Numbered from the stretch's first letter, positions 25,940-35,899 are shown. The stretch is DNA of 64,000 nucleotides from Arthrobacter sp. AQ5-06 (GCF_003287955.1 NZ_QMKP01000002.1:124001-188000); one strand, 5' to 3'. Translations and numbers: made by a program. The notes: generated from the letters alone by a model not told the origin.

Positions 25940-28189
25940 ATGAAACCGGAACCCGCCGGAACAGTCACGTCCGAGGGCGCTTCAGTGCCGGTGCGCGCGC
26001 GCTTCGGCTCGTCTGAAGTCCCTGCCTCGCGTGCAACGCAGGACCGGATCGACATCCCCGAGTTTGCGCCCAACCTTGTGCCCGAAGGGGACATCCGGCC
26101 GGACCGTTTCCTGGACCGCGAGCTCAGCTGGCTGGCTTTCAACTCCCGCGTCCTGGAACTCGCCGAAGATCCCACGCTCCACCTCCTGGAACGCGTGGCT
26201 TTCCTGTCCATCTTCGCGTCCAATCTGGACGAGTTCTTTATGGTCCGCGTGGCAGGCCTGAAGCGGCGCATCGCCACCAACCTCGCCGTGCCTTCCCCTG
26301 CCGGCCTCAGCCCTGTGGAGGTGCTGGAGAAGATCGGCGACGAAGCCCACCGCCTCCAGCAGCGCCATGCCCAGGTCTACGCCGAACAGATCCGCCCCGC
26401 CTTGGCCTATGAGCACATCCACTTGATGCACTGGGACGAACTGGACGACGCCGCCAAGCAGCAGCTCAGCGCCATGTTCGCCGAAAAGGTCTTCCCGATC
26501 CTGACGCCGCTGGCCGTGGACCCGGCGCACCCGTTCCCCTACATTTCGGGGCTGTCCCTGAACCTGGCCGTGGTGGTGCGCAACCCTGTGAGCGACAAGG
26601 AACTCTTCGCCCGCCTCAAGGTTCCGGACCAGCTTCCCCGCCTGATCTCCATCGACGGTCCGCGGGCCGGGGCTGTCGCGGGACGCGTGGCGCGTTTTAT
26701 CGCGCTGGAGGAAGTCATCGCCGTCCACCTGGACAAGCTCTTCGCCGGCATGGAAGTTCTGGAACACCACATCTTCCGCGTCACCCGTAACGAGGACCTC
26801 GAAGTGGAAGAGGACGACGCCGAGAACCTCCTGCAGGCGCTGGAGAAGGAACTGCTGCGCCGCCGGTTCGGCCCGCCCGTCCGCCTCGAGGTCACCCACG
26901 ACATCAACCCGAACATCCGGGCCCTGCTCATCCGTGAGCTCGGAGTGGAAGAGTCCGAGGTGTACTCGCTCCCGGCTCCGTTGGACCTCCGCGGGCTGTC
27001 CGTCATTGCCGGCATTGACCGTGCCGACCTTCATTACCCCAAGCACCTGCCGCACACGTCCCGGTTCCTCAACGAGTCCGAGACGTCCAAGGCCGCCAAC
27101 GTTTTCTCGGCCATGCGCCGCCGCGACATCCTGCTCCACCACCCGTACGATTCCTTCTCCACCTCGGTGCAGGCGTTCCTGGAACAGGCGGCCGCGGACC
27201 CCAAGGTCCAGGCCATCAAGCAGACCCTGTACCGGACGTCGGGCGACTCCCCCATCGTTGACGCCCTGATCGACGCCGCCGAGGCCGGCAAGCAGGTGCT
27301 GGCCCTCGTGGAGATCAAGGCCAGGTTCGACGAGCAGGCCAACATCTCCTGGGCCCGCAAGCTGGAACAGGCGGGCGTCCATGTGGTCTACGGCATCGTG
27401 GGCCTGAAAACCCACTGCAAGCTGTCGCTGGTGGTCCGCCAGGAAGTGGACGGGCTGCGCCGCTACTGCCACATCGGCACCGGCAACTACCACCCCCGCA
27501 CGGCCCGCTACTACGAGGACCTTGGCCTGCTGACCGCCAACGACCAGGTGGGCGAGGACCTTTCCAAACTGTTCAACCAGCTCTCCGGCTATGCGCCGAA
27601 GTCCACGTTCAAGCGGCTCCTGGTTGCTCCCCGTTCCGTCCGCTCCGGACTGATCGACCGCATCGAGACCGAGATCCGCAACGCCCGGGCGGGGCTGGCC
27701 GCCAGGGTGCAGATCAAGGTCAACTCCATGGTGGATGAAGCCATCATCGACTCCCTTTACCGCGCTTCCCAGGCCGGCGTGATGGTGGACGTCATTGTGC
27801 GCGGCATCTGCTCGCTGCGTCCCGGCGTCCCGGGCCTCAGCGACAACATCACCGTCCGCTCGGTGCTGGGCCGCTTCCTGGAACACTCCCGGGTGTTCGC
27901 CTTCGCCAACGGCGGCGATCCTGTGGTTTACATCGGCTCCGCTGACATGATGCACCGGAACCTGGACCGCAGGGTCGAGGCGCTGGTCCAGCTGTCCAAT
28001 CCCGACGACATCAGTTACGTCCTTAACCTGATGAGGCGCTACATGGATCCGGAGACAGCCAGCTGGCATCTGGATAACCAGGGCCTGTGGAACCGGCACC
28101 ATATTGCCGACGACGGCAGCCACCTCGACGACATCCAGTCCTGGCTGCTGGCGTCGCGCACCCGCCAGCGCAGCCTGAGCCGGCGGTAG
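25940..28189 (+). CDS. ppk1: Polyphosphate kinase 1
   Basis: 749 residues; reversibly makes polyphosphate from ATP. Domain order N-terminal, head, C1 and C2 is visible: [31 protein letters not shown], autophosphorylated His492 in [27 protein letters not shown], and the second conserved His649 in FLEHSRVF. Start ATG 25940 has GAGGAGA upstream. It is followed 10 nt later by the MutT1-like gene, an arrangement also known for ppk1-mutT1 in mycobacteria. Confidence 0.97.
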   Translation: MKPEPAGTVTSEGASVPVRARFGSSEVPASRATQDRIDIPEFAPNLVPEGDIRPDRFLDRELSWLAFNSRVLELAEDPTLHLLERVAFLSIFASNLDEFFMVRVAGLKRRIATNLAVPSPAGLSPVEVLEKIGDEAHRLQQRHAQVYAEQIRPALAYEHIHLMHWDELDDAAKQQLSAMFAEKVFPILTPLAVDPAHPFPYISGLSLNLAVVVRNPVSDKELFARLKVPDQLPRLISIDGPRAGAVAGRVARFIALEEVIAVHLDKLFAGMEVLEHHIFRVTRNEDLEVEEDDAENLLQALEKELLRRRFGPPVRLEVTHDINPNIRALLIRELGVEESEVYSLPAPLDLRGLSVIAGIDRADLHYPKHLPHTSRFLNESETSKAANVFSAMRRRDILLHHPYDSFSTSVQAFLEQAAADPKVQAIKQTLYRTSGDSPIVDALIDAAEAGKQVLALVEIKARFDEQANISWARKLEQAGVHVVYGIVGLKTHCKLSLVVRQEVDGLRRYCHIGTGNYHPRTARYYEDLGLLTANDQVGEDLSKLFNQLSGYAPKSTFKRLLVAPRSVRSGLIDRIETEIRNARAGLAARVQIKVNSMVDEAIIDSLYRASQAGVMVDVIVRGICSLRPGVPGLSDNITVRSVLGRFLEHSRVFAFANGGDPVVYIGSADMMHRNLDRRVEALVQLSNPDDISYVLNLMRRYMDPETASWHLDNQGLWNRHHIADDGSHLDDIQSWLLASRTRQRSLSRR

Positions 28190-28199
28190 GGCTACGGCG

Positions 28200-29168
28200 T
28201 TGGCGAGCGACATCCTCGTAGCAGACCAGACAGACCATCCCGGCGAGGCGGTCGCCGTCGTCGCGGCCGGGGCGCTGCCTTGGCGTATCAACTCGGACGG
28301 TCTTGAAGTCCTGCTGATCCACCGTCCGCGGTATGACGACTGGTCCTGGCCCAAGGGCAAGATCGACGCCGGCGAGACCATTCCCGAATGCGCGGCACGT
28401 GAGGTGCAGGAGGAGATCGGACTTGCCGCGCCGCTGGGCATCCCGCTGCCGCCCATCCACTACCATGTGCCGTCCGGACTGAAGGTGGTCCACTACTGGG
28501 CGGTCCACGTCGACGGCGCCCGCCTCGTTCCCGACGGCAAGGAGGTGGACCGCGTGGTGTGGTGCGCCCCTGAAACGGCCGCGGGGCTGCTGTCCAACCC
28601 GTCCGACGTCGTTCCCCTGGAACACCTGCAGGCGGCCCATAACCGCGGTGAACTGAACACGTGGCCGCTGATCGTGGTGCGGCATGCAAAGGCCAAGCCG
28701 CGCTCGTCCTGGTCCAAAGCCGAGGGTGAACGGCCCTTGGCCGCGACGGGAATCAGGCAGGCGCAGGCCGTCGGGCGGCTGCTGCAGGCCTGGAAGCCGC
28801 CGCGCGTGGTGACGAGTCCCTGGCAGCGCTGCGTGTCAACCGTGGCGCCGTACCTGAGGGCAACAGGGGCCAAGGTCAAACTTGTGGACGCGCTGACAGA
28901 ACACAAGCACGCCAGGACGCCCAAAAAAACCGCTGCCATCATTGAGTCCCTCCTGGAGAAGGCACGGCCCGTCGCCGTCTGCACGCACCGTCCTGCACTG
29001 CCCACAGTCCTGGGCCAGCTGGGCAAGCACATGCCAGGCCGTTTGCGCGCGCTCCTGCCGGACTCGGACCCTTATCTGTCCCCGGGCGAGATGGTGGTGT
29101 GCCACGTAGCCGTCGACAACAAGCACCGCATCGTGGCCGTGGAGCAGTTCAAGCCCTTCGACGACTGA
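28200..29168 (+). CDS. mutT1: MutT1-like Nudix hydrolase fused to histidine phosphatase
   Basis: 322 residues. The Nudix domain has a complete box at residues 53-75 (GKIDAGETIPECAAREVQEE then IG), and the C-terminal phosphoglycerate-mutase-like domain has the RH motif at 161-162 (VVRHAKA). This two-domain plan is that of mycobacterial MutT1, which hydrolyses 8-oxo-(d)GTP and related nucleotides or diadenosine polyphosphates. Start is TTG at 28200, 10 nt after ppk1, so they are probably co-transcribed. Confidence 0.88.
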   Translation: MASDILVADQTDHPGEAVAVVAAGALPWRINSDGLEVLLIHRPRYDDWSWPKGKIDAGETIPECAAREVQEEIGLAAPLGIPLPPIHYHVPSGLKVVHYWAVHVDGARLVPDGKEVDRVVWCAPETAAGLLSNPSDVVPLEHLQAAHNRGELNTWPLIVVRHAKAKPRSSWSKAEGERPLAATGIRQAQAVGRLLQAWKPPRVVTSPWQRCVSTVAPYLRATGAKVKLVDALTEHKHARTPKKTAAIIESLLEKARPVAVCTHRPALPTVLGQLGKHMPGRLRALLPDSDPYLSPGEMVVCHVAVDNKHRIVAVEQFKPFDD

Positions 29169-29217
29169 GTTTTCGGTCAACGCCGGGTGCGACGCGGGCT
29201 GGCCGAGCTTGGCCCGG

Positions 29218-29223
29218 TAGACT
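29218..29223 (+). promoter_or_regulatory. -10 box of leaderless thyA
   Basis: TAGACT, 6 nt before the GTG start at 29230. Confidence 0.5.
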
Positions 29224-29229
29224 TTAGCC

Positions 29230-30033
29230 GTGAGCATCCCGACGCCTTATGAAGACCTCCTGCGCGATGTCCTGGCCCATGGCACGCACAAATCCGACCG
29301 CACGGGCACCGGAACCACCAGCGTCTTCGGCCGTCAACTGCGCTTTGACCTTGGCCGGAGCTTCCCGCTGATCACCACAAAACGCGTGCATTTCAAGTCC
29401 GTGGCGGTGGAGCTCTTGTGGTTCCTGCGCGGCGAATCGAACGTGAAGTGGATGCAGGACCAGGGCGTGAGCATCTGGAACGAGTGGGCTGACGCGGAAG
29501 GCGAACTGGGTCCCGTATACGGCGTCCAGTGGCGCAGCTGGCCCACCCCTGACGGCGGCCATATCGACCAGATTGCCGAGCTGGTGGACAACCTCAAAAC
29601 GAACCCGGATTCGCGCCGGCACATCGTCTCTGCGTGGAACGTCTCCGAGCTCAAGGACATGGCACTGCCCCCGTGCCACGCGTTCTTCCAGTTCTACGTG
29701 GCCGACGGCAAATTGTCCTGCCAGCTGTACCAGCGTTCGGCGGACATGTTCCTGGGCGTGCCCTTCAACGTCGCCTCCTACGCCCTGCTCACCTGCATGA
29801 TTGCGCAGCAGGTGGGGCTGGAGCCTGGCGAGTTTGTATGGACAGGCGGCGACGTCCACATCTACGAGAACCACATGGACCAGGTCCTGAAGCAACTGGA
29901 CAGGGAACCCTATGAATACCCGCAGCTGAGGATCACCCGGAAGCCGGCCTCGATCTTCGACTACACGCTCGAGGACTTCGACGTGGTGGGCTACCGGCAC
30001 CACCCCACGATCAAGGCCCCGATCGCCGTATGA
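29230..30033 (+). CDS. thyA: Thymidylate synthase
   Basis: 267 residues, about the E. coli length. Methylates dUMP to dTMP using methylene-tetrahydrofolate. Catalytic Cys149 in [12 protein letters not shown], the RSAD and FNVASYALL segments and Arg-rich substrate contacts are present. GTG start at 29230 follows a -10 box by 6 nt with no ribosome binding site, so the mRNA is probably leaderless. Its stop overlaps the folA start by ATGA, giving coupled dTMP synthesis and folate recycling. Confidence 0.97.
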   Translation: MSIPTPYEDLLRDVLAHGTHKSDRTGTGTTSVFGRQLRFDLGRSFPLITTKRVHFKSVAVELLWFLRGESNVKWMQDQGVSIWNEWADAEGELGPVYGVQWRSWPTPDGGHIDQIAELVDNLKTNPDSRRHIVSAWNVSELKDMALPPCHAFFQFYVADGKLSCQLYQRSADMFLGVPFNVASYALLTCMIAQQVGLEPGEFVWTGGDVHIYENHMDQVLKQLDREPYEYPQLRITRKPASIFDYTLEDFDVVGYRHHPTIKAPIAV

Positions 30034-30614
30034 GCACCGAGAACGCAGCAGACCCCCAGGACTTCACGCATGAGCTTGCCGGTTCCGTGACCGGCGTCGG
30101 CCTGGTGTGGGCCCAGACGTCCGGGGGTGTGATCGGCAAGGACGGCGACATGCCGTGGAGCCTGCCCGAGGACCTGAAGCACTTCAACCGGCTCACCATG
30201 GGGCACCCGGTGATCATGGGCCGCAAGACGTGGCTGTCCTTCCCGGACAAGTACCGTCCCCTGCCCGGCCGGACGAACATTGTGATCACGCGGCAGAAAA
30301 ACTGGGGTGGATCGCCTGAGGCGGAGGGCGCCGTCGTGGTCCCCTCCTTGGATGATGCCCTCCTTGAGTCGCAGTTCGTCGACGGCGGCGGGACCGTGTG
30401 GATCCTGGGCGGCGGGGAAGTCTTCCGCCAGTCCACCAAACTCGCCAACGTCGCCGTGGTCACCACCATCGATGTGGAGGCCGACGGCGATACTTTCGCT
30501 CCGGAGCTCGATGAGACCTGGGAGGCGGCGGCGTCCGTCCCGCCAGACGGGTGGCTGACGGCAGCCAATGGAACGCGCTACAGGTTTACCAAATGGGTTA
30601 GGACGCAGGGCTGA
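30030..30614 (+). CDS. folA: Dihydrofolate reductase
   Basis: 194 residues; reduces dihydrofolate with NADPH, regenerating the cofactor oxidised by ThyA. Typical features: [48 protein letters not shown] and [11 protein letters not shown]. About 20 extra residues precede the fold. Overlaps thyA by 4 bp. Confidence 0.96.
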   Translation: MSTENAADPQDFTHELAGSVTGVGLVWAQTSGGVIGKDGDMPWSLPEDLKHFNRLTMGHPVIMGRKTWLSFPDKYRPLPGRTNIVITRQKNWGGSPEAEGAVVVPSLDDALLESQFVDGGGTVWILGGGEVFRQSTKLANVAVVTTIDVEADGDTFAPELDETWEAAASVPPDGWLTAANGTRYRFTKWVRTQG

Positions 30615-30615
30615 G

Positions 30616-30834
30616 ATGTTGAAGAAACCAGAAACACTGTTTGTACTGGGCTACATGCTGCTGCCGCTGCTCGCGCTGCTGTCTGCGATCGTTGGCCTGA
30701 CCATGATCCTGGGCGGCAACAAAATCGCCGGCGCCATCGTGCTGGTGGTGGTGACGCAGGTGTTCGCCTTCGGCGCCTTCTACGCTCTGCGCGCCCGGAA
30801 GCAGGCCGTGCTGGAGGAGCGCGACCACGTGTAG
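30616..30834 (+). CDS. Small two-helix membrane protein
   Basis: 72 residues beginning MLKKPETLFVLGYML, with two membrane helices and a charged C-terminus (RARKQAVLEERDHV). ATG 30616 starts one nucleotide after the folA stop, so it is co-translated with thyA-folA. Function unknown. Confidence 0.78.
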   Translation: MLKKPETLFVLGYMLLPLLALLSAIVGLTMILGGNKIAGAIVLVVVTQVFAFGAFYALRARKQAVLEERDHV

Positions 30835-30949
30835 CCGCTGTCGGGCCACATGGGCAGGACACCCCATCGCAGCCCACCGGTTCCAAGACTAGAGTTGTGC
30901 GGGCAGCCTGAGGAAGATCGCTGCAGAGACATTTGGGGGATGATGCCTT

Positions 30950-32032
30950 GTGGCAGGAAACATGTGGGGCGCCGACGTCGCCCAACTACGCACGTTGGCT
31001 CAGCAGTTCGGTACAGCGTCAGACACTTTGCTGCGGCAGTCGACGTCTCTTACCAACGCAATCAACACCACCAACAGTTCGTGGCAGGGTGCCGACGGTG
31101 AACGCTTCAAGTCTGAATGGAACAGCAGCCATCGGGGACGGATCCAGCAGACCGCGCTGGCACTAATGCAGGAATCCAGGAAACTGCTCGAAAACGCCAA
31201 TGAGCAGGAGAGTGCAAGTAGCGCCGGCGGTGGACCGGACACCATTGGCGACCCCGGCGGGACGCTGGCAGGAGCACTGGGCGGGGTGCTGCTAGGCGGC
31301 ATCGGTGCGCTCAGGGCCGGCCTGACAGCCCAGAAGTTCATGAAGGCACCCCTCACCCTGGCCAAGCACGTAGGCCAGTACGGCTGGGTGCTGAAGAACC
31401 AGCGGGCGGATTTGGCTCAGGCGTTACTGACGAAGGGCCGGCACCGGCTCGGCGGCCCCGTTTTCGATAGCCGCAGCTTGCTCCAGACCACCAAAGGGAA
31501 TGCCGCTCTTGAGGACCTTCTGAGGAACTCTTCGAAGGCAAACCGCGGTCTCGGCATCATCGACAAAGCTTCGGACATTGCCTCACTGAAGAACCTGCAT
31601 CAGTACGGAGCGCTTTCCAGGCTCGCCCCGTTGCTGGAGGAAAAGCCCTTGATCGGTGCGGGCACCAAGCTGGAATGGCTGGGTAAGAGCGGCCTCGCCC
31701 GCGGGTTGGGCTGGGCAGGCATCGGCTTCAGCACCTACGACTCGGTGAGCAGCTTCGCTAACGGCGATATCAAGGGCGGTGTGGGAAGTGCCCTCAAAGC
31801 CGGACTTGGGGTGGGATGTTTCCTCCCGCCACCTGCCGGGACTGTCTGCCAGGTCGCCAGTGTTGGAGTGGCCATCTACGAAAACTGGGGCACCATCAGC
31901 AGCGTCGGACAGAACATCGGCGAAGGCATAGCCGACGCCGTTAAGGACCCCGGAAAATTTGTCCGCGATACGACAGATACGTTGGTGGACGCGGGCAAGT
32001 CCGTCGGCAGGTTCCTCGGGTTCGGCGATTAG
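30950..32032 (+). CDS. WXG100-domain protein with long hydrophobic C-terminal region
   Basis: 360 residues. Residues 1-90 form a WXG100/ESAT-6-like helical hairpin: MWGADVAQLRTLAQQF, then TNSSWQGADGERF with the W-x-G turn at Trp45-Gly47. The remaining 270 residues are Gly/Ala-rich with several hydrophobic stretches (about 105-130, 245-265, 275-305). Start GTG 30950 with GGGGGA upstream. WXG proteins normally pass through a type VII secretion system, but no EccC-type ATPase is in this window. First gene of a three-gene run; possibly a secreted effector or toxin, which is inference only. Confidence 0.72.
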   Translation: MAGNMWGADVAQLRTLAQQFGTASDTLLRQSTSLTNAINTTNSSWQGADGERFKSEWNSSHRGRIQQTALALMQESRKLLENANEQESASSAGGGPDTIGDPGGTLAGALGGVLLGGIGALRAGLTAQKFMKAPLTLAKHVGQYGWVLKNQRADLAQALLTKGRHRLGGPVFDSRSLLQTTKGNAALEDLLRNSSKANRGLGIIDKASDIASLKNLHQYGALSRLAPLLEEKPLIGAGTKLEWLGKSGLARGLGWAGIGFSTYDSVSSFANGDIKGGVGSALKAGLGVGCFLPPPAGTVCQVASVGVAIYENWGTISSVGQNIGEGIADAVKDPGKFVRDTTDTLVDAGKSVGRFLGFGD

Positions 32033-32041
32033 GAGATTAGC

Positions 32042-32689
32042 ATGACTGTTCAGGACCAGACCCAGCACGAACCCCGGCTCGGCGTCGATGTCATCGGCTT
32101 CGGAGTCGGCGAGTTTGCGTATCTTCTGAATGTGTTCGAAGGTCCGGCGCGGGACCGATCCATCAGCGTCTTCAGGGCCGAGGAAATGGTGGACGATGTC
32201 ACTCTATCCACCGCCGGCGCGTCATCGCTGATGGCGCGGGACATGGCCACCGTTGATGAGGACGGCGACCTGGGCGTGACCGGAGTTGCAGCCGCAGTCG
32301 CCACGGCCCTCGGCACGGCGACCCGTTGGACGGAAATCGCACTCCTGACGGGCAAGGCCATGGACAACGTGGCTCTCCTCGAAGCACCCGGAGTATCCCT
32401 GATGCTTCAACCCCGGCTGCTCGGCACCTGGTTCGTATTTGCCCAGGACCCCGACATCACGTCGGCGGAAGCGACTCTTCGGGTGGTGCGGCAGCATGTT
32501 GAGCAGAACCACGGCGGCTCCGCGTATCTCGTGTTCAAGACCTTAGGCTCGGAACAACACCTGCTGGTCCGGCGTGAAGACGACACCTGGACCGCCGGAA
32601 TCCCGGACTTCGGCAAGGACGAGGTTACCGAAACCGCAGGCTTGGACGACGCCGGTCTGCTGGCAGCGATTGAGGATGCGCGTGGCTAG
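32042..32689 (+). CDS. Partner gene of the WXG protein, unknown function
   Basis: 215 residues with no signal peptide and no clear membrane helix. Acidic, with an ordered alpha/beta pattern: GFGVGEFAYLLNVF at the N-terminus and GSAYLVFKTLGSEQHLLVRR near the C-terminus. A strong TAGGAGATTAGC precedes ATG 32042, 9 nt after the WXG gene. By position it could be an EspG-like chaperone or an immunity protein; neither is shown by sequence alone. Confidence 0.72.
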   Translation: MTVQDQTQHEPRLGVDVIGFGVGEFAYLLNVFEGPARDRSISVFRAEEMVDDVTLSTAGASSLMARDMATVDEDGDLGVTGVAAAVATALGTATRWTEIALLTGKAMDNVALLEAPGVSLMLQPRLLGTWFVFAQDPDITSAEATLRVVRQHVEQNHGGSAYLVFKTLGSEQHLLVRREDDTWTAGIPDFGKDEVTETAGLDDAGLLAAIEDARG

Positions 32690-33083
32690 GCGTAGTGAGG
32701 GAGTCCCCCAGGACCCGGGCTATGTGCCGTCCGGGCCCTCTGAGGACGAGCTGATCCACCGTCGCGCCGATAACGGCAAGCTGGCGGGTTATACGTCTGA
32801 GGAGTACGGCGTCCGCAAGGACGACGGCCTTAGCCTGGTGAAGCCCGTGAACAGCTCAGCGGGGCTGCTGTTCCTCGCTGTCCTGATCAGTCTGGCTTTT
32901 GGCGGGATGCTTTATGGGATCGTGCAAATGGCCGTCACTGATCAGTGGCATATTCTGGGTGAGATCTGGTGGATGTACCTGCTGATCCTCGTTCCCCTCT
33001 TTGCGGGCTGGTCCAGCTACTTCAAGGAACGCAAGGCCGAGAAGCTGCGCAAGTCCCGGAACCTGCCGCGGCCGGTTGAATAG
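32682..33083 (+). CDS. Two-helix membrane protein of the WXG cluster
   Basis: 133 residues from GTG 32682 (135 from ATG 32676). A polar N-terminus contains YTSEEYGVRKDDG; two membrane helices (about 58-82 and 92-112) and a basic tail (ERKAEKLRKSRNLPRP) follow. It overlaps the previous gene, so the three genes are one operon. A membrane partner for the WXG protein is possible. Confidence 0.7.
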   Translation: MARRSEGVPQDPGYVPSGPSEDELIHRRADNGKLAGYTSEEYGVRKDDGLSLVKPVNSSAGLLFLAVLISLAFGGMLYGIVQMAVTDQWHILGEIWWMYLLILVPLFAGWSSYFKERKAEKLRKSRNLPRPVE

Positions 33084-33171
33084 TTTCCACGGTTGCCCGA
33101 CTGTCTGCCATCAGCCGTCGTCGTACCGGTGGTAGTGACGTAACCGACTGCGCCGTGTCGGTTCCAATGTC

Positions 33172-33177
33172 TAAACT
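33172..33177 (+). promoter_or_regulatory. -10 box of leaderless asd
   Basis: TAAACT, 6 nt before the ATG at 33184. Confidence 0.5.
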
Positions 33178-33183
33178 GGACGA

Positions 33184-34314
33184 ATGACTACAGCAGCTAC
33201 CCCCTCCGTCGGCCTGGTCGGATGGCGCGGCATGGTCGGCTCCGTCCTGATGCAGCGCATGCAGGATGAAGGCGACTTCGCCAACATCAACCCGGTGTTC
33301 TTCTCCACGTCAAACGCGGGTGGTGCCGCCCCGTCGATAGCTGATGGGGCCGGCAAGCTCGAGGACGCGTTCGACGTCGACACGCTGGCGAAGCTGCCCA
33401 TTATTGTCACCGCCCAGGGCGGGGACTACACCAAGCGCGTGCACACCGAGCTGCGTAGCCGCGGCTGGGACGGCCTCTGGATCGACGCCGCCTCCACGCT
33501 GCGCATGAACGACGACTCGATCATCGTGCTGGACCCGATCAACCGCGACGTTATCGACAAGGGCCTGGTCAACGGCACCAAAGACTTCATCGGCGGCAAC
33601 TGCACCGTTTCCTGCATGCTCATGGGCCTCGGTGGGCTGTTCAAGAACGGCCTCGTCGAATGGGGCACGTCCATGACCTACCAGGCTGCCTCCGGCGGCG
33701 GCGCCCGCCACATGCGCGAACTGCTCAGCCAGTTCGGCACACTCAACGCCGAAGTCAGCTCGGAACTGGACGACCCGGCGTCGGCCATCCTGGAAATTGA
33801 CCGCAAGGTCCTGGCCCACCAGCGCTCCGACATCGACGCCACCCAGTTCGGTGTGCCGCTGGCCGGCTCCCTGATCCCGTGGATCGATGCGGACCTGGGC
33901 AACGGACAGTCCAAGGAAGAGTGGAAGGCCGGGGTTGAAACCAACAAGATCCTGGGCACCTCGGACGAAAACCGGATCATCATGGACGGCCTGTGCATCC
34001 GGATCGGCGCCATGCGTTCGCACTCGCAGGCGCTGACGCTCAAGCTCCGCGAGGACCTCTCCGTGGCCGAGATCGAGAAACTCCTCGCCGAGGACAACGA
34101 GTGGGCCAAGGTCATCCCGAACACCAAGGAAGAATCCATGGCAGGCCTGACCCCCGTGGCCGCGTCCGGCACGCTGGACATCCCTGTGGGCCGCATCCGC
34201 AAGATGGAAATGGGCCCGGAATACATCAGCGCCTTCACCGTGGGTGACCAGCTGCTCTGGGGCGCCGCCGAGCCGTTGCGCCGCATGCTCAACATCGCCA
34301 CCGGGAACCTGTAA
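33184..34314 (+). CDS. asd: Aspartate-semialdehyde dehydrogenase, long (E. coli) type
   Basis: 376 residues. Converts aspartyl phosphate to aspartate semialdehyde for Lys, DAP, Met and Thr synthesis. Catalytic Cys140 in [17 protein letters not shown] and the active-site His in [11 protein letters not shown] are visible, together with [15 protein letters not shown] and the C-terminal [18 protein letters not shown]. These runs match the gamma-proteobacterial enzyme from memory far better than the shorter Asd usual in actinobacteria, so the gene may be an old transfer. No Shine-Dalgarno site; -10 box 6 nt upstream. Confidence 0.95.
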   Translation: MTTAATPSVGLVGWRGMVGSVLMQRMQDEGDFANINPVFFSTSNAGGAAPSIADGAGKLEDAFDVDTLAKLPIIVTAQGGDYTKRVHTELRSRGWDGLWIDAASTLRMNDDSIIVLDPINRDVIDKGLVNGTKDFIGGNCTVSCMLMGLGGLFKNGLVEWGTSMTYQAASGGGARHMRELLSQFGTLNAEVSSELDDPASAILEIDRKVLAHQRSDIDATQFGVPLAGSLIPWIDADLGNGQSKEEWKAGVETNKILGTSDENRIIMDGLCIRIGAMRSHSQALTLKLREDLSVAEIEKLLAEDNEWAKVIPNTKEESMAGLTPVAASGTLDIPVGRIRKMEMGPEYISAFTVGDQLLWGAAEPLRRMLNIATGNL

Positions 34315-34331
34315 CTCCCCCGCCACTTGAG

Positions 34332-34387
34332 CGGCCCTGCCCTGCAGGAACGGTGCTGACCTGCACCGCTCCTGCGGAGCAGGGCCG
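34332..34387 (+). terminator. Terminator after asd
   Basis: CGGCCCTGC (34332-34340) pairs with GCAGGGCCG (34379-34387) around a nested TGCAGGA / TCCTGCG stem; followed by TCTTTG. Confidence 0.75.
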
Positions 34388-34419
34388 TCTTTGCGTTCAG
34401 GGGCCGTCTTTGCGTTCAG
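34382..34419 (+). repeat. 19-bp perfect tandem duplication
   Basis: GGGCCGTCTTTGCGTTCAG occurs twice in succession (34382-34400, 34401-34419), starting inside the right arm of the asd terminator. Confidence 0.9.
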
Positions 34420-34565
34420 CTGGCCAGGCCTGACCCACGCAAGCTCCGGGACCGGTCCATCATGGCCAGCAGCCGGCGCCGCACTTCTGCGGGGTACGCC
34501 AGTTGTTTCCATTCAAGCCGATGGAATCTCAATGATGTTGTCAACGGATATGGCGTGCCGCGCTG

Positions 34566-34595
34566 GTGCCCCGGCCCGGATCGAGGCCGGGGCAC
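34566..34595 (-). terminator. Hairpin downstream of the frameshifted gene
   Basis: 11-bp perfect stem GTGCCCCGGCC / GGCCGGGGCAC with an 8-nt loop, just past the stop of the pseudogene. No long T tract. Confidence 0.6.
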
Positions 34596-34606
34596 GTCAG
34601 GGGCTT

Positions 34607-35018
34607 CTAATCCGTCCAGCCGGGGTAGGGTTTCCGGTTCTGATCCGGCAGGTCCGCGGGGGTTTCGGGGAGGTTGTGCGGGCTGTGGGACTGGCCGGAG
34701 TTCCAGGGGAAGAACACCTCGGCGGTGATCGCTTCGAAGCAGGCTTCCTAGGACCGGAACAGTGCGTGGAGGTGTCGCCTTCGACGTAAGTTCCATAGCC
34801 GAACAATTCCCCGTTCCCGTCACGGATGCGGGCGACGGCGACGATGTGGTAGGGCGAGGATCCGCCGTCGCAGCCTCACTGCCCCAGTCCGGCAGGACCG
34901 AACAGGCGGTGCCTTCGAGGGTGGCCATCCAGTCGTACCCGTCCCCTGCCCTGCCGTCGGAGGGAAGGGCAGGGGCGGTGACCGGTTCCGCGGTGTCACC
35001 GGTGGTCGTGTGCGTCAT
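34607..35018 (-). pseudogene. Frameshifted small gene, unknown function
   Basis: ATG 35018 opens MTHTTTGDTAEPVTAPALPS and continues through YDWMATLEGTACSVLPDWGS. Protein-like text then moves to a second frame (SSPYHIVAVARIRDGNGELF, GYGTYVEGDT) and to a third (ALFRS, stop, EACFEAITAEVFFPWNSGQ ... YPGWTD, stop at 34607). At least two frameshifts and one internal TAG are needed to rebuild one protein of about 135 residues. Family not recognised. Confidence 0.6.
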
Positions 35019-35602
35019 GATTCCTGTGTTCATTAGGTTGGGTGAGGAAATAAGCGCAGCGCCGAACACAACCCCTCCGCTGCGCGGCTGTCCGCATGAC
35101 GGTTGAGCCGGTGGAGCGGGCACGTACGATCCACCGGACAGCAGCAAAAAGCAAAGAGAAAATGCTTGTGCTGCCCGAGCGCAGCGAGCTCCGTCTCTGG
35201 CCTTGGCGGCGACTGTTAGGCCAGCCCCCGGCCAAGCCTCCGAAGCTTGTAGGCCTGCCACGTTCAGATCTGCTGCGGCAAGACCCGACGCTCGGGCCAT
35301 AGACGCCCTCGAAGCGGCCCGTAAACGGCCGAGCCGCGGGCGGCGCGTTAGCTGCCCACATTCGTATCTCGCGCACTTTTCCTCCCGTAGGGACGCGGAC
35401 TCGGCAGAACCACAGGCACCCGATGGACAAGGTGTCGTCCGCCAGTACCGGTGCAGCGATGAATCACACGGAAGGGCGCAACGGGGCTGTAAGTGGAGGC
35501 GTGCGGGGCCGATCCCCGGGTTCGGGCGGGACCGCTGCGGAAGGAACATCACGCCGGACGCGCATACCTCCGGTTCCGGGGCCCGGCCGGGACCGCCGCT
35601 GC
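35019..35602. other. Gene-free region left of the heat-shock module
   Basis: No supportable gene on either strand. It contains copy A of a 53-bp direct repeat (35136-35188). Open frames here lack ribosome binding sites and resemble random high-GC translation. Confidence 0.55.
35136..35188 (+). repeat. 53-bp direct repeat, copy A (flanks heat-shock module)
   Basis: Starts GGACAGCAGCAAAAA and contains AAAATGCTTGTGC. Matches 38759-38811 at 45 of 53 positions in the same orientation. Nature unknown; could mark ends of an inserted segment. Confidence 0.7.
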
Positions 35603-35899
35603 CTAGCCCCGTGGGTGCCGGGCGGCAGCCAATTGGTTTTGCAGGCGCCTGTTGGCAGCTTCGAGTTTAAGGACGACGCGGATGCCGGCCAGGTTGAGGC
35701 CGTCCGCGAGCAGCGCGCTGATCCGGCGCAGGGTGTCCAGATCCTGTTCACTGTAGCGGCGTGTTCCCCCGCCTGTCCGCCCGGGTTCCAGCAGGCCTTT
35801 GCGCTCATACAGCCGGAGGTTCTGCTGACCTGTCCCCACCAGCTCGGCGGCCACCGAGATGGCATACACCGCCGCGCTTCTCCCGGTGTTTGGCTCCAT
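35603..35899 (-). CDS. MerR-family regulator (HspR-like)
   Basis: 98 residues with a MerR winged-helix HTH: AVYAISVAAELVGTGQQNLR, LYERKGLLEPGRTGGGTRRY and a C-terminal dimerisation helix. The VYAIS.AAELVG opening resembles HspR, the repressor of dnaK/clpB in actinobacteria. ATG 35899 has GAGGAGG upstream. Divergent from hsp20 by 134 bp, so it probably controls hsp20 and itself. I could not find a clear HAIR-type operator, and the intergenic sequence is unusually A/T-rich. Confidence 0.85.
   Translation of the reverse strand: MEPNTGRSAAVYAISVAAELVGTGQQNLRLYERKGLLEPGRTGGGTRRYSEQDLDTLRRISALLADGLNLAGIRVVLKLEAANRRLQNQLAAARHPRG

Noticed and set aside
25982..28456. Very long open frame (over 800 codons) antisense to ppk1
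   Set aside because: High GC at third positions keeps the opposite strand open. The translation is low-complexity Val/Gly/His-rich text with no family motif, while ppk1 on the plus strand is unmistakable.
30950..33083. A complete type VII secretion system
   Set aside because: Only a WXG100 protein and two unknown partners are present; there is no FtsK/SpoIIIE ATPase, mycosin or EccB/D gene.
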